Shown in pieces: positions 22,172 to 34,680 of a stretch of DNA of 64,000 nt. Within the stretch, counting starts at the first letter, position 1. Every line of letters starts with the position of its first letter. The notes under the pieces are model-generated. The model did not search any database. It was not told where the DNA came from and saw only the letters and a list, made by a program, of their open reading frames with translations. Both the position numbers and the translations under genes were made by a program. The DNA comes from Archivesica marissinica. Lineage: Eukaryota > Mollusca > Bivalvia > Venerida > Vesicomyidae. The stretch spans positions 89,818,816-89,882,815 of the forward strand of contig CM026404.1 in assembly GCA_014843695.1 (NCBI GenBank), read 5' to 3'.

Positions 22172-23149
22172 TGTCGCAAACTCTCCTTTTTCTTCTCGTA
22201 TTTATATATCTCAGTTGCTACGGCTCTTACCAGGGTCTATCCAATTGTAGACTCGCTGGAGTTGTCTAGGGGGTTTCTTCTTCAATATATGTATTAATAA
22301 TAACTCAACACAGTCTTACATTTCTTCTATATAATATCTTGTTTAAATTGGCATCAGAGATATTCTGATATATATAATCAGTGATTTATATATATATACA
22401 TCGTATCATTAAACGCTTATTTAACAATCCAATTTGTGTGAGCCGACTATGCGCTACACAATATAATTAACTCCAGTTCCTCTAATCCGTCATTACTCAA
22501 TATCACTATAATCTAATCAATGTTTCTGATTTATTAACTTTTAAACACCTTCGATATGGTTCGCCGAAACTCTCTGTTTCTTCTATGGCTGAACGATTTT
22601 ATTTAATTATTCGACAAATCTTTATAAGTTATAATTCTTATAATGTCCATAATATCTAAGTATCATAGAAACAGTTTCTATGTTCTATATAATAGAATGA
22701 GATCACGCCACACTCTCTCCTGGAGGTAGGCCTAAGTGTATCTGATTTTAGTTAATAAAATCCATTTCTTATATACACTATTGAATCAGTGTCTATATGA
22801 TATAACAATTCCTAAAACATCTGTTATTCCTAAAACATCTGTTATGTTATCTAACATTACATCATCAAACCAGTTCGTCGCCTTTATATTACATAACTGG
22901 ACACCTGCAACCACGGCCTTGATAAACTGAGATTAGGCCTAAAATCTTAAGTCATTTCCCGCGCGAAGCGAGACTGGTAATTTTAGGCGCGAAAATAATA
23001 GCAGACGATTATGCATAAAACAAATATATATATATTACATGGTAAACACTTGGCCATATATAGAAACAGTTTAATGTATTTATATAATACATTACTATTT
23101 ATATATAACAATAATAAACATTTCGTGCAAATAATGGTGGTTTTGCACA
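22172..23149 (-). repeat. 5' LTR of the gypsy element
   Basis: Direct repeat of 11355-12327 with small indels. Only about 165 bp separate it from the start of LINE ORF1, leaving no room for gag on this side. Confidence 0.88.
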
Positions 23150-23345
23150 CCATGCGTGACGAATTTGTCTCGATATAGGATCTTTACAAACCGAGAGCGC
23201 TAATCTGGAATGCTAAAGCATGTACCTGTTACTAAATATAGTAACACTCAATATACACACGGTAAAATGTCACAAAGTCATCTAAAACAAAGTCACTATT
23301 CACAATCACAATCACAGAATTTCAAAAGTACCTTTCATCACGTCC

Positions 23346-24000
23346 TTACCAATATAAAATATATCCAACAATCACTATAAAACTAGTTTCACAACGCAAA
23401 TACTGATCTCGATAAGAAAGTAAACAACTAGACGACATTGACCGGAATACTCCATATGGAACACCACCGATTACTTTACATTTTGCTATCAACAACCCAA
23501 GAGCACGGCTTGCACTTTGGGCAACTTCCTCAGCAGTTACATTGTAGTCCAAGTGTTCTCGAAGGACAATACCAAGGTATGTGCATTTATCAACAATACT
23601 GATACTTATATTATCACATTCAAACCAAAAATCAGTTCTTAGGAATGGCGCAGGGCGGAAATGCATAATATTGATTTTGTTGATATTAATATACATGTCG
23701 CTTAATCTACACCAATCGGCGATAGCATTTACACGAGTTTACAAATCTTCAGCAGTTTCCGTTATCAAAACAATATCATCAGCATATAATAAAATGCATG
23801 CACCGTCGTCATCAACAGGTATACCAACATTAAATGACATTAGACACAGAGCAAACTCATCTATGTATATATTAAACAAAATAGGCGACAGGACACAGCG
23901 CTGCCTCAACCCACATTGTACACCAAACCACGTAACGTACCAATACTCCAACAGTTTCGTACTGACAAAGTGGTTGGTATGCAATTACAGTCCAAATAGA
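23346..24000 (-). pseudogene. Decayed LINE reverse transcriptase fragment
   Basis: Minus-strand pieces read VQCGLRQRCVLSPILFNIY, LLYADDIVLITETAEDL, then in another frame CTYLGIVLREHLDYN and SASRALGLLIAKCKVIGG. These align with the RT of the LINE at 17251-19215 (CGLRQGCILSPLLFNLY, LYADDIVLIAES, YTYLGVVLHEHLDNN) but are clearly diverged. Both ends are truncated and there is a frame break near 23740. It sits just outside the gypsy right LTR, so it predates or is independent of the nested copy. Confidence 0.82.
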
Positions 24001-24302
24001 TAGCACAGTTTGCGAACAAATACTATCTATCTCCTGGCTCTTCTGATACCGAGGGTGGTGGTGTGGGGGTGGGGGGTAATAAGAACAAACATACAAATTA
24101 TTACATACTTAAATAATTCATTGATGTGAAGAAACAATAAACCAATGTGTCTCCTGGCTGCATAGTCGCTGTACGCATGCACATTCTGGACTGAGAGGCT
24201 ACGTATGAAGCGAGAATTCACGGTGGCTGTCCAAGCTTCTCGCATTGAATTCATCATTGTTGTGTTATGGTACGACGGCATATTATAAACTAAGTCAGTC
24301 AG

Positions 24303-24372
24303 CCCGCCCAACCACCCGTCCGTCCGTCCGTCTGTCCGCCCGTCCGTCCGTCCGTCCAGTCAGTCAGAAGTC
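24303..24372. repeat. CCGT-rich simple repeat
   Basis: Imperfect (CCGT)n with CTGT and CCCGT variants, grading into CAGT repeats. Confidence 0.8.
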
Positions 24373-25499
24373 AGTCAGACTACTAGAATTCACCGCTCAC
24401 TGTTGGATTACACTACTCACTGCTGTACTGCCAGAAATACATTAGGTTAACGCTCTGTTCTTTGCACCGCTTGATATATAAATCGTTTGAAGTGTTTAGT
24501 TTAATCAAATTGTGTTGCATTCATTCTATATATACAATGTACAGAAGAAAACAAATGAACACACTTGTATAATTATGCATAGTATATACGATTTATGTCA
24601 TTTTGTTGCACAATAATTGTCAATAAATGTTGATGCAAATGGGTTGGGCCACACGTTTTAACAACATTAGTAACAAGTGCGGCACAGAATGTGCTGTTTC
24701 GTGTTATAATGGATGGCGTTTCACAAGTGTGACCATAAATATAAGAAATATTATCTAATCAGTTCACAATTTGGCTTAAGAGGATAAGTTGGAGATTGGA
24801 GGATGATCGCATGTTTTTAATTCGTGTGAAGTAGATATGCATGACTCTTGCGGATAGACATGCGCTAGGCCATTGATTGTTTACTAATTGCTAACCCTTT
24901 CTGGAAGAGTCCTCCAATTGAGTGTTGAGAACAGTTCGGAAGAAGGACTGTAAATTCTTGCAGCCCGTTTTTGGAATATAACACTTTTATCTTCTAAATA
25001 TGCATTACAGTTCCCCAAAATGACACTCAGGAACAAGCTACAGTCCAATTTGCCTGAGAGACCACGTTTATTAAGAGACCATTTTTATTAAGAGACCGCT
25101 TTTCTATTCCGGTTTGTGTTGCTGAGGAACAAATTAGCATGTATTAGGAAACCTTCATGCTTAGAGGCCGTGTTTGCCCTTCCCTTGGTGATCTCTTAAT
25201 ACAAGGTGTGATATCGCCACACTGCCTGAGACACAGCTTGACAAGTTCAACGTGACAGTGGCACATATACAGTATTACACCAGTAATCTGCGCCTTGACT
25301 TTTAACCTTTTACTATTTCCATACCAAACAGTAACCCATTCTAGCAATGCCTATCTATTAACTGTCATTTCCAGTCTCACTTTCCCCCACACTCTCATAT
25401 TCTGTTCTATTAGTCTGGATTTTATATCTCATTTTTTCCACCAATAAACCGACGCTGGAGCTGACTTGCCAGTCATACCATTGAGAGGGATTGACAGTG
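24373..25499. other. Gene-free stretch
   Basis: No convincing exon, SINE or array. A short repeated phrase (TTTATTAAGAGACC) occurs at about 25068-25100 only. Confidence 0.4.
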
Positions 25500-26100
25500 T
25501 CCAGCGATAGATGGATGTTTTGATGGATGTATGGGTAGATGGAGGGAGGGATAGATGGATGGATATGGATGGATGGAGGGAAATATATGGATGGATGGAT
25601 ATCTATGGATGGATGGATTGATGGATGTATGGGTAGATGGAGGGAGGAATAGATGGATGGATATGGATGGATGGAGGGAAATATATGGATGGATGGATAT
25701 CTATGGATGGATGGATTGATGGATGTATGGGTAGATGGAGGGAGGGATAGATGGATGGATATGGATGGATGGAGGGATATCTTGAATGGATGGATGGATT
25801 GATGGATGTATGGAAGGGGATGAGGAGGGGAATTATATGGATGATGTTTGGGTGGTTCTGGATGGAGGTTGATGGGTATGGTTAGATGGAGGGAGGGATA
25901 GATGGATGGATGGAGGGAAATATATGGATGGATGGATATCTATGGATGGATGGATGGATTGATGGATGTTTTGTTGGATGGATGTATGGATGGTTATGAA
26001 TGGATGGAAGGAGGGAGAGAGATAGGGGAGGGAGGAATGAAGGGGAGGAGGGAGGGGTGGAAGGAGGCGTGGAATTAGGGAGGGATTGGATGGATGGATA
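25500..26100. repeat. GGAT/GGAG-rich array with higher-order period near 118 bp
   Basis: (GGAT)n and GGAGG tracts. Longer phrases such as GATGTATGGGTAGATGGAGG recur at about 25526, 25625 and 25724, giving a higher-order period of roughly 100 bp. Confidence 0.8.
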
Positions 26101-26148
26101 GAAACATAACCTTTCTAGAAGTTATGAACAAGACTATAACTATAACAA

Positions 26149-26332
26149 ATGACGTACTTACGAAGTAGTTATTGTCATTGACCTTACCCAAACACCAGCA
26201 AGAAGCAAGAGATGGCGTACTTACGAAGTAGTTACTGCCATTGACGGTACCCAAACATCAGCATGAAGCGAGAAATGATGTACTTACGAAGAGTTAGTCA
26301 TTGACCTTAAGAAGCTAGAGATGACGTACTTA
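26149..26332. repeat. Left, diverged end of the 63-bp minisatellite
   Basis: About three copies of the unit GACGTACTTACGAAGTAGTT... with more substitutions than the main block at 28986-32040. They are separated from it by the L2-like LINE and SINE-C copy 2. Confidence 0.8.
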
Positions 26333-28742
26333 CAAATACAAATACATTGCATTTATATAGCGCAAAAATTAAAAAAATATTCTATTGCGCTTCACAATTA
26401 CAGATGCAATTTTAAACATTTACACATGACAATAATATATGGAAATATAAATAAAAATGTATACATATATAGATATAACTAGGATTCTAGTAATTGGATA
26501 AGAACATATGTTATCATAATATCTACACCATTACAGTATATAAGTGAGTGATTGGATTAGCGATAAAAGTGGCAATATGAACCATAGACCCAAACACTGC
26601 CGTAAGAATGACAACCGTGATGTAGCCAGTACAGTGAGTGGGCCGGTACAGTGACATCCGCCCATCACCACACGACAGAGCTCGAACCCAAGATAATGCC
26701 CATACAACATTTCACTCGTCAATCCAATACTTATAACGTCGATCTTTGATCTTATTGAACAAATATTGTATTTAAACTGTTTTATATAATCACATATGTT
26801 ATTTTTGTACAAAGAGCACAAAACCTATCGTTCATAAAATTTCCTAAACAGATGGGTTTTCAGTTTTGATCGGAAACTGGCCTCCGACTCAATGTGTTTC
26901 AGATAACTAGGTAGATCGTTCCACAATTTGGGTCCAACGACGGCCATAGATCTATCGGCCAATTTTGTTCGTCGTCTTGGGATATTAAAGTTAGTGTCAC
27001 TTTGTGATCTTAGTCTGTACCTTCCTCGAATGGATACACACATTTCTTCCAGATATACTGGAGCTGTTCCATTATTGACACGGAATACCATCACTAGAAC
27101 TTTGAAAATGATTCTGGCTTTAACTGGAAGCCAGTGGAGTTCTTTCAGCAGAAGTTCCACACTTGGTTGTTCAAACGAGGCATTACGGACTACTATAGCG
27201 GCATGAGTTTGGACTCGCTGTAGTTTGTCGACTTGGTAGGCTGGAATGTCAGTAAACAGACCGTTGCAGAAGTCGATGTGCGAATGAACCAACCCGTGCA
27301 CTAATCATTCAGTAGACTTTCTTGTGAGATGTTTACGTATAGCTTTAAGATTTCGTAACTGCACACGTGCTATATGACACTTTTTTTGGATGTGATGGTC
27401 GAAGTTGAGTGTACAGGTCATGTGAACACCCAGCTCTCTGACATGATCAGCGCATTTTACGTCACAATCGAGAACGTTGACACTAGAAATGTTTAATTTT
27501 GATAATTGTTGCCTAGTTCCATAAATGATTGCTTCAGTTTTAGAGTTATTCATTTTCAATTTGAAAGTTGTCATCCATGGTATTATTTCATTGAGGCAAC
27601 TGTCAAGTTGTTGTAGAACAATTACCTCGTTTGGAGAATTGCCTGCTTGAATTTTGAATGCAATCTTGTGATTGTCTGCATATCCATACATATCGGCTGG
27701 ATATTTCTGCACCACGTGATTCAGGGCTGATATATACAGGGTAAAGATCAACAGTCCAGCACATGAACCCTGTGGAACACCGAACTTCAATGGCTCAGTT
27801 TCGGATGCTGACTGTTCGACCATGACTTTCATTGTTCTGTTTGTGAGATAAGACTCGATCCATTCCAAGGGAGTGCTTTGAATACCAAAATCGTCCTGCA
27901 GGATTTTGATCAGTATCGGGATATCGATGGTATCGAATGCTGCGCTCAAGTCCACCATGACCACAATTGTGACTTGGTTTTTATCAATGGTTTCTAAGAG
28001 GTCACTATACATTTTGACCATAGCCGTTTCAACACCATGATATTTTCTATGCGCACTTTGGTAATCTGGAAGGAGATTGGTAGCTTCGATATGTATATTG
28101 ATTTGGTTTAGTGCAGTTTTTTTCAAGAATTTTGGAGAGAATGTTAGATTTGAGACCGGCAAATAGTTTTTCAGTTCCAGCGGGATACCTTTCTTCTTTA
28201 ACAAGGGTTTAATCACAGCACTTTTCCACTCCTCGGGGAACACACCAGATAGCAATGATCGATTTTTATGCATACACAAGTTTCAAGACGTCATTTTCTG
28301 AGAGTGGTGTAAATGCAGTAAATGTATTCATATTCACAGGTGGACTAGAACTATTCGTATCACCATTGCTGTTTGCTTCAACTGTTATATTGTCAAGATC
28401 ATTTCTCAGTTTGATTATTTTATCGGCAAAATATCGCAAGAAGTCATTAGCCAAATATATTGCACTTGTGTGTAATGGGCGCGGATTGTCCTTGGAACTT
28501 CCCAGTAAATCTGAAGTTACAGCATATATAGCGTATTGATGTTTCTTTCCGCCTCTCCAATCTTGTTCTGGTAGTACTTATCCTTGGCCCTAGAAAGTTC
28601 TGAACTATACATGTTTCTAACCCCAATGTAGACCTTATTTGACAGATCTGACTTGTTATTCATACAGATTTTCTCTATTTATCGTTTGTATTGTTTCAGC
28701 TGTTTTAAGTACCAATAATACCACGGAACTGGTACATAGGAT
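26333..28742 (-). mobile_element. L2/CR1-like LINE inserted in the 63-bp minisatellite
   Basis: RT fragments on the minus strand fill 26825-28680. The left edge, ATTTGTATTTGTAAGTACG on the minus strand, is the 3' end with a short A/T microsatellite tail as in L2/CR1 elements. The right edge is near 28742, where minisatellite-like sequence resumes. Array units on both sides show that the array is older than this insertion. Confidence 0.75.
26825..28680 (-). pseudogene. L2/CR1-like reverse transcriptase, degraded
   Basis: In order: ANDFLRYFADKI, LSGVFPEEWKSAVIKPLLKK, YQSAHRKYHGVETAMVK, MVDLSAAFDTIDIPIL, FGVPQGSCAGLLIFTLYIS, YADNHKIAF, then the C-terminal SHIDFCNGLF and LHWLPVKARIIFKVLV, ending WNDLPSYLK and FRSKLKTHLF. 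These are the classic L2/CR1 RT and C-terminal blocks. A frame break lies near 28265 and an in-frame TGA at 27305-27307. The catalytic YADD box has become YADN, so the copy is inactive. The 5' half (endonuclease) is missing. Confidence 0.9.
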
Positions 28743-28999
28743 ACTAAGTAGTTACTTAGTGAAAGTCGTGATAGCGAAATGGATGCACGTTCGCTCCAGG
28801 TCCGGAGTTCGAGCCCCGCTGGAGCCGTTACGATTGTACCCTTAGGCAAGGTATTTAAATTCCACGTTGCCTCTTCTCTCTCCATCGTGGCGATGGATTC
28901 CATCAGGAATGAGGTCTCGAGAGTGATTAATATAAGTTGAAATAACTTGTTTCGCAATCGAGCTAAAATAAATTTGTATAAACTAACTAAGTAGTTACT
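28743..28999 (+). mobile_element. SINE-C copy 2 with 14-bp target duplication
   Basis: ACTAAGTAGTTACT at 28743-28756 and 28986-28999 brackets the element. The target is a unit of the 63-bp array. Head GTCGTGATAGCG, B box GGAGTTCGAGCCCC, 3' end CGCAATCGAGCTAAAATAAA. Confidence 0.88.
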
Positions 29000-31900
29000 A
29001 TCATTGACATTACCCAGACATCAGCAAGAAGCAAGAGATGGTGTACTTACGAAGTAGTTACTGTCATAGACCTTACCCAAACATCAGCAAGAAGCCAGAG
29101 ATGACGTACTTACGAAGTAGTTACTGTCATAGACATTACCCAGACATCAGCGAGAAGCAAGAGATGGTGTACTTACGAAGTAGTTACTGTCATAGACCTT
29201 ACCCAAACATCAGCAAGAAGCGAGAGATGACGTACTTACGAAGTAGTTACTGTCATAGACATTACCCAGACATCAGCGAGAAGCAAGAGATGGTGTACTT
29301 ACGAAGTAGTTACTGTCATTGACCTTACCCAAACATCAGCAAGAAGCGAGAGATGACGTACTTACGAAGTAGTTACTGTCATAGACATTACCCAGACATC
29401 AGCAAGAAGCAAGAGATGGTGTACTTACGAAGTAGTTACTGTCATAGACCTTACCCAGACATCAGCAAGAAGCAAGAGATGGTGTACTTACGAAGTAGTT
29501 ACTGTCATAGACCTTACCCAGACATCAGCAAGAAGCAAGAGATGGTGTACTTACGAAGTAGTTACTGTCATAGACCTTACCCAAACATCAGCAAGAAGCG
29601 AGAGATGACGTACTTACGAAGTAGTTACTGTCATAGACATTACCCAGACATCAGCGAGAAGCAAGAGATGGTGTACTTACGAAGTAGTTACTGTCATTGA
29701 CCTTACCCAAACATCAGCAAGAAGCGAGAGATGACGTACTTACGAAGTAGTTACTGTCATAGACATTACCCAAACATCAGCAAGAAGCGAGAGATGGTGT
29801 ACTTACGAAGTAATTACTGTCATAAACATTACCCAGACATCAGCAAGAAGCAAGAGATGGTGTACTTACGAAGTAGTTACTGTCATAGACATTACACAGC
29901 CATCAGCAAGAAGCGAGAGATGGTGTACTTACGAAGTAGTTACTGTCATAGACATTACCCAGACATCAGCAAGAAGCCAGAGATGGTGTACTTACGAAGT
30001 AGTTACTGTCATAGACATTACCCAGACATCAGCAAGAAGCAAGAGATGGTGTACTTACGAAATAGTTACTGTCATAGACCTTACCCAAACATCAGCAAGA
30101 AGCGAGAGATGGTGTACTTACGAAGTAGTTACTGTCATAGACCTTACCCAAACATCAGCAAGAAGCAAGAGATGGTGTACTTACGAAGTAGTTACTGTCA
30201 TAGACCTTACACAAACATCAGCAAGAAGCGAGAGATGACGTACTTACGAAGTAGTTACTGTCATAGACCTTACCCAAACATCAGCAAGAAGCAAGAGATG
30301 ACGTACTTACGAAGTAGTTACTATCATGTCATAGACATTACCCAGACATCAGCAAGAAGCAAGAGATGGTGTACTTATGAAGTAGTTACTGTCATTGACC
30401 TTACCCAAACATCAGCAAGAAGCAAGAGATGACGTACTTACGAAGTAGTTACTGTCATAGACCTTACCCAAACATCAGCAAGAAGCGAGAGATGACGTAC
30501 TTACGAAGTAGTTACTGTCATAGACATTACCCAGACATCAGCAAGAAGCAAGAGATGGTGTACTTACGAAGTAGTTACTGTCATAGATACAAGAGATGGT
30601 GTACTTACGAAGTAGTTACCTTACCCAAACATCAGCAAGAAGCAAGAGATGGTGTACTTACGAAGTAGTTACTGTCATAGACATTACCCAGACATCAGCA
30701 AGAAGCAACGTACTTACGAAGTAGTTACTGTCATAGATCTTACCCAAACATCAGCAAGAAGCATGACGAAGTAGTTACTGTCATAGACTTACCCAGACAT
30801 CAGCAAGAAGCAGAGAGTACTTACAGACTGAGACTTACCCAAACATCAGCAAGAACGTACTTACGAAGTAGTTACTGTCATAGATCTTACCCAAACATCA
30901 GCAAGAAGCGAGAGATGACGTACTTACGAAGTAGTTACTGTCATAGACATTACCCAGACATCAGCAAGAAGCAAGAGATGGTGTACTTACGAAGTAGTTA
31001 CTGTCATAGACCTTACCCAGACATCAGCAATAAGCAAGAGATGACGTACTTACGAAGTAGGTACTGTCATAGATCTTACCCAAACATCAGCAAGAAGCGA
31101 GAGATGACGTACTTACGAAGTAGTTACTGTCATAGACATTACCCAGACATCAGCAAGAAGCAAGAGATGACGTACTTACGAAGTAGTTACTGTCATAGAT
31201 CTTACCCAAACATCAGCAAGAAGCGAGAGATGACGTACTTACGAAGTAGTTACTGTCATAGACATTACCCAGACATCAGCAAGAAGCAAGAGATGACGTA
31301 CTTACGAAGTAGTTACTGTCATAGATCTTACCCAAACATCAGCAAGAAGCGAGAGATGGTGTACTTACGAAGTAGTTACTGTCATAGACATTACCCAGAC
31401 ATCAGCAAGAAGCAAGAGATGACGTACTTACGAAGTAGTTACTGTCATAGATCTTACCCAAACATCAGCAAGAAGCGAGAGATGACGTACTTACAAAGTA
31501 GTTACTGTCATAGACATTACCCAGACATCAGCAAGAAGCAAGAGATGACGTACTTACGAAGTAGTTACTGTCATAGATCTTACCCAAACATCAGCAAGAA
31601 GCGAGAGATGACGTACTTACGAAGTAGTTACTGTCATAGACATTACCCAGACATCAGCAAGAAGCAAGAGATGACGTACTTACGAAGTAGTTACTGTCAT
31701 AGATCTTACCCAAACATCAGCAAGAAGCGAGAGATGACGTACTTACAAGTAGTTACTGTCATAGACATTACCCAGACATCAGCAAGAAGCAAGAGATGAC
31801 GTACTTACGAAGTAGTTACTGTCATAGATCTTACCCAAACATCAGCAAGAAGCGAGAGATGACGTACTTACGAAGTAGTTACTGTCATAGACATTACCCA

Positions 31901-32040
31901 GACATCAGCAAGAAGCAAGAGATGACGTACTTACGAAGTAGTTACTGTCATAGATCTTACCCAAACATCAGCAAGAAGCGAGAGATGGTGTACTTACGAA
32001 GTAGTTACTGTCATAGACATTACCCAGACATCAGCAAGAA
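28986..32040. repeat. 63-bp minisatellite, about 48 units, with 126-bp higher-order section
   Basis: The unit runs from GATGGTGTACTTACGAAGTA through GTTACTGTCATAGAC to ACATCAGCAAGAAGC. Two unit types differ at GACATTACCCAGAC...GCAAGAG versus GATCTTACCCAAAC...GCGAGAG. They alternate strictly across about 31040-32040, giving a 126-bp higher-order repeat. Because 63 is a multiple of 3, one plus frame stays open as 21-residue repeats (TYLRSSYCHR), broken by indels at about 30590-30900. No start context, domain or splice logic supports a real protein. Confidence 0.93.
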
Positions 32041-32042
32041 GG

Positions 32043-32509
32043 TGTATATAAAAAGCACCCGGTCCGAGATAAAGAGTAACAACAATCGAGAACAAATTCA
32101 TGGTTTTCTAGAATAAAACAAATATGTTCGGTTAGCGTAGAACCAGTGCAAGAATGTATTCAATAAACTATCGGATGTTAGTGAATAAACTGAATATAAT
32201 ACACCATGCAATAGTTACATAATTAAATTGGCTAGTGGCCCAAAATCTGCAATATAGCATGGGATGTAGATTCGAGCTGTCATAAAAATAGGACTCGTTG
32301 TGTGCAATAACAAATGTTTTAAATCAATGGCTAAGAAATTAAGAAACCCATGAATACCTTGTTCGCAAACAGAAAACAATATACATACAAACTTAACTCA
32401 AAATAAATGGAAAACCCCTAAAAGAACACCATAGTATTAGCATAATCACATTTTATTTTGCTCCATTGTTCGTTTACCATTTGGGGGTTTAACGTCGCAT
32501 TTAGCTTAC
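32043..32509. other. Gene-free stretch
   Basis: AT-rich, no supported feature between the array and the next SINE. Confidence 0.4.
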
Positions 32510-32688
32510 TTCGGAAGTCGTGATAGCGCAGTGGATTCGCGTTCGCTTCAGGTGCGAAAGGTCTGGAGTTCGAGCCCCGCTGGAGCCGTTACGATTGTGG
32601 CCTTACGTTGCCTCTTCTCTATCCCTCGTGGCGATGGATTCCATCAGGAATGAGGTCTCGAGAGTGATTAATATAAGTTGAAATAACT
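32510..32688 (+). mobile_element. SINE-C copy 3, 3'-truncated
   Basis: Head GTCGTGATAGCGCAGTGG to ATTAATATAAGTTGAAATAA with a small internal deletion, then joined directly to the SINE-D repeat. Confidence 0.8.
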
Positions 32689-32870
32689 CTCCAGCTATTG
32701 TTGGTGGCTGTAGACCAGGGATGTCCCTCCGAGCAGTATTTCAGACACGGGCGGGGCACCCGGGTAGAACCACAGACCCACCGAAAGCCAGCTGGATAGC
32801 GTTCTCACTTGAAAGAATTCGACCCCCCATTGGGATTGGAACATACAACTGGCAAGTGATTTTGAAGTGA
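32684..32870 (+). mobile_element. SINE-D repeat, copy 1
   Basis: It contains ACTCTCCAGCTATTGTTGG, then GAGCAGTATTTCAGACACGG, GGTAGAACCACAGAC, and CTTGAAAGAATTCGACC. Shared blocks occur inverted at 34526-34680 and, in part, at 35625-35745. The first block is one unit of the 44-bp array at 34668-35275. Family name unknown. Confidence 0.6.
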
Positions 32871-33155
32871 CGAAAACGACGCATAAGCTACATGTATTCA
32901 GTATAGAGTTATACAAAGCAAGCAAAACTATGTTGAACAACAAGTTCTTACAACAATTACAGATGGCTCTTCCCAAATCATATTTAGAACACACATACCA
33001 GAGATAAACAGGTTCATTTTTAGTGCAAGAATAATGGTGAATGTTTTGAGTGCTACTTGCGTTAATAATAGTTGCATTAATAAGATTTGAAAAAGAAGGT
33101 GATGTTAATTAGCTAGGACACCTGTATGATACTAATCTTATATACTTATTATCTC

Positions 33156-33168
<13 letters not shown>

Positions 33169-33187
<19 letters not shown>

Positions 33188-33221
33188 AATAGAGAGCGAG
33201 AGAGAGAGAGAGAGAGAGAGA
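33169..33221. repeat. (GA)n microsatellite
   Basis: Imperfect GA tract directly after an (AT)n run. Confidence 0.9.
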
Positions 33222-33229
33222 TGTAATAG

Positions 33230-34395
33230 AGGGTAGTGTACTGGTCTGTGGGTGGGGTATTGTACTTTTCTGTTGGTGGGGTAGTGTACTTGTCCGTGGG
33301 TGGGGTAGTGTACTTGTCCGTGGGTGGGGTAGTGTATTGGTCTGGGGTAGTGTACTGGTCTGTGGGTGGGGTAGTGTACTGGTCTGTGGGTGGGTAGTGT
33401 ACTTGTCCGTGGGTGGGTAGTGTACTGGTCTGGGGTAGTGTACTGGTCTGTGGGTGGGTAGTGTACTTGTCCGTGTGGTAGTGTACTGGTCTGGGGTAGT
33501 GTACTGGTCTGTGGTGGGTAGTGTACTTGTCCAGTGGGTAGTGTACTTGTCTGTGGTGGGGTAGTATACTTGTCCGTGGTGTGGGTAGTGTACGTGTCTG
33601 TGGTGGGTAGTGTACTTGTCCGTGGTGGGGTAGTGTACTTGTCCGTGTGTGGGGTAGTGTACTTGTCTGTGGGTGGGGTAGTGTACTTGTCCGTGGGTGG
33701 GGTAGTGTACTTGTCCGTGGTGGGGTAGTGTACTGTATGTTGGTGGGTAGTGTACTTGTCCGTGGGTGGGGTAGTGTACTTGTCTGTGGTGGGATGTGTT
33801 TGTGTGGGGGGGGTAGTGTACTTGTTGTGGGTGGGGTAGTGTACTTGTCCGTGGGTGGGTAGTCTTGTTGTGTGTGTGGGGTAGGTACTTGTCCGTGGGT
33901 GGGGTGTGTACTTGTCGTGGGTGGGGTAGTGTACTTGTCTGGGGTGGGGTAGTGTACTTGTCTGTGGGTGGGATGGTGTACTGTCTGTGGGGGGGTGTAC
34001 TGTTTGTGGGTGGGGTATGTACTTGTCCGTGGGTGGGGTAGTGTACTTGTCTGTTCGTGGGGTAGTGTCCGTGGGTGGGGTAGTGTACTTGTCTGTGGGT
34101 GGGTAGTGTACTTGTCCGTGGGTGGGGTAGTGTACTTGTCCGTGGGTGGGGTAGTGTACTTGTCTGTGGGTGGGGTAGTGTATTTGTCCGTGGGTGGGGT
34201 AGTGTACTTGTCCGTGGGTGGGGTAGTGTACTTGTCCGTGGGGTGGGTAGTGTACTTGTCTGTTGGTGGGTAGTGTACTTGTCCGTGGGTGGGGTAGTGT
34301 ACTTGTTCGTGGGTGGGGTAGTGTACTTGTCTGTGGGTGGGTAGTGTACTTGTCCGTGGGTGGGGTAGTGTACTTGTCTGTGGGTTGGGTAATAC
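33230..34395. repeat. 24-bp minisatellite, about 47 units, G-rich
   Basis: Unit GTAGTGTACTTGTCCGTGGG plus TGGG. Many units are 23-25 bp. Period 24 keeps all three minus-strand frames open for over 400 codons (TDKYTTPP and its frame variants), so these frames are artefacts. The plus strand carries GGGTGGGG in most units. Confidence 0.93.
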
Positions 34396-34525
34396 ACTTA
34401 TCAATACCATCGGTCACGTCTAGGTTTTACACAGGATTATACCTGGGTATTGTGTACATTATGTCTGGGTTGGGAAGTATATTTACTATGTTCTTAGTAT
34501 CGGTCTTGTCTTCAAATCACTCACC

Positions 34526-34680
34526 ACTGTATGGTTGGAATCCCACTGGGGTGTCGAATTATTTCAAGTGAGGAAGCTGTCCCGCTAGTTTGTGGTAGGT
34601 CTGTGGTTCTACCAGATGTCCATATGTGTGTGAAATACTGCTCGGAGGGGCATCCGGGGTTTTCCTCCACCAATAATAGC
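34526..34680 (-). mobile_element. SINE-D repeat, copy 2 (inverted)
   Basis: Reverse complement of the 32684-32870 repeat: GTGTCGAATTATTTCAAGTG, GTGGTTCTACCAG, GAAATACTGCTCGGAGG. It runs directly into the 44-bp array. Confidence 0.6.

Larger units (their letters stand above)
11355..23149 (-). mobile_element. Ty3/gypsy LTR retrotransposon, Gmr1-like, with nested LINE and gap
   Basis: Two roughly 975-bp direct repeats (11355-12327 and 22172-23149) begin and end TG...CA. They enclose pol on the minus strand, a purine tract beside the left LTR and a TGG-starting primer site beside the right LTR. Flanks CCAAG (11350) and CCATG (23150) may be a 5-bp target duplication with one change. The interior also holds a complete-length LINE (about 16860-22110) and a 1000-N gap. 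No gag is visible; it may lie in the gap or be lost. The LTRs differ by several substitutions and indels, so the insertion is not very recent. Confidence 0.85.

Noticed and set aside
28986..32040. CRISPR array
   Set aside because: Units are contiguous with no unique spacers, no cas genes are present and the DNA is eukaryotic. The same holds for every array here.
29038..32116. Long plus-strand frames of 21-residue repeats as a repetitive protein gene
   Set aside because: They follow from a 63-bp tandem unit lacking stops, break at indels, and have no promoter, signal or domain support.
33109..34417. Three overlapping 420-433 codon minus frames (TDKYTTPP-type)
   Set aside because: All three frames are open because the period is 24 bp. 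A real gene would favour one frame.
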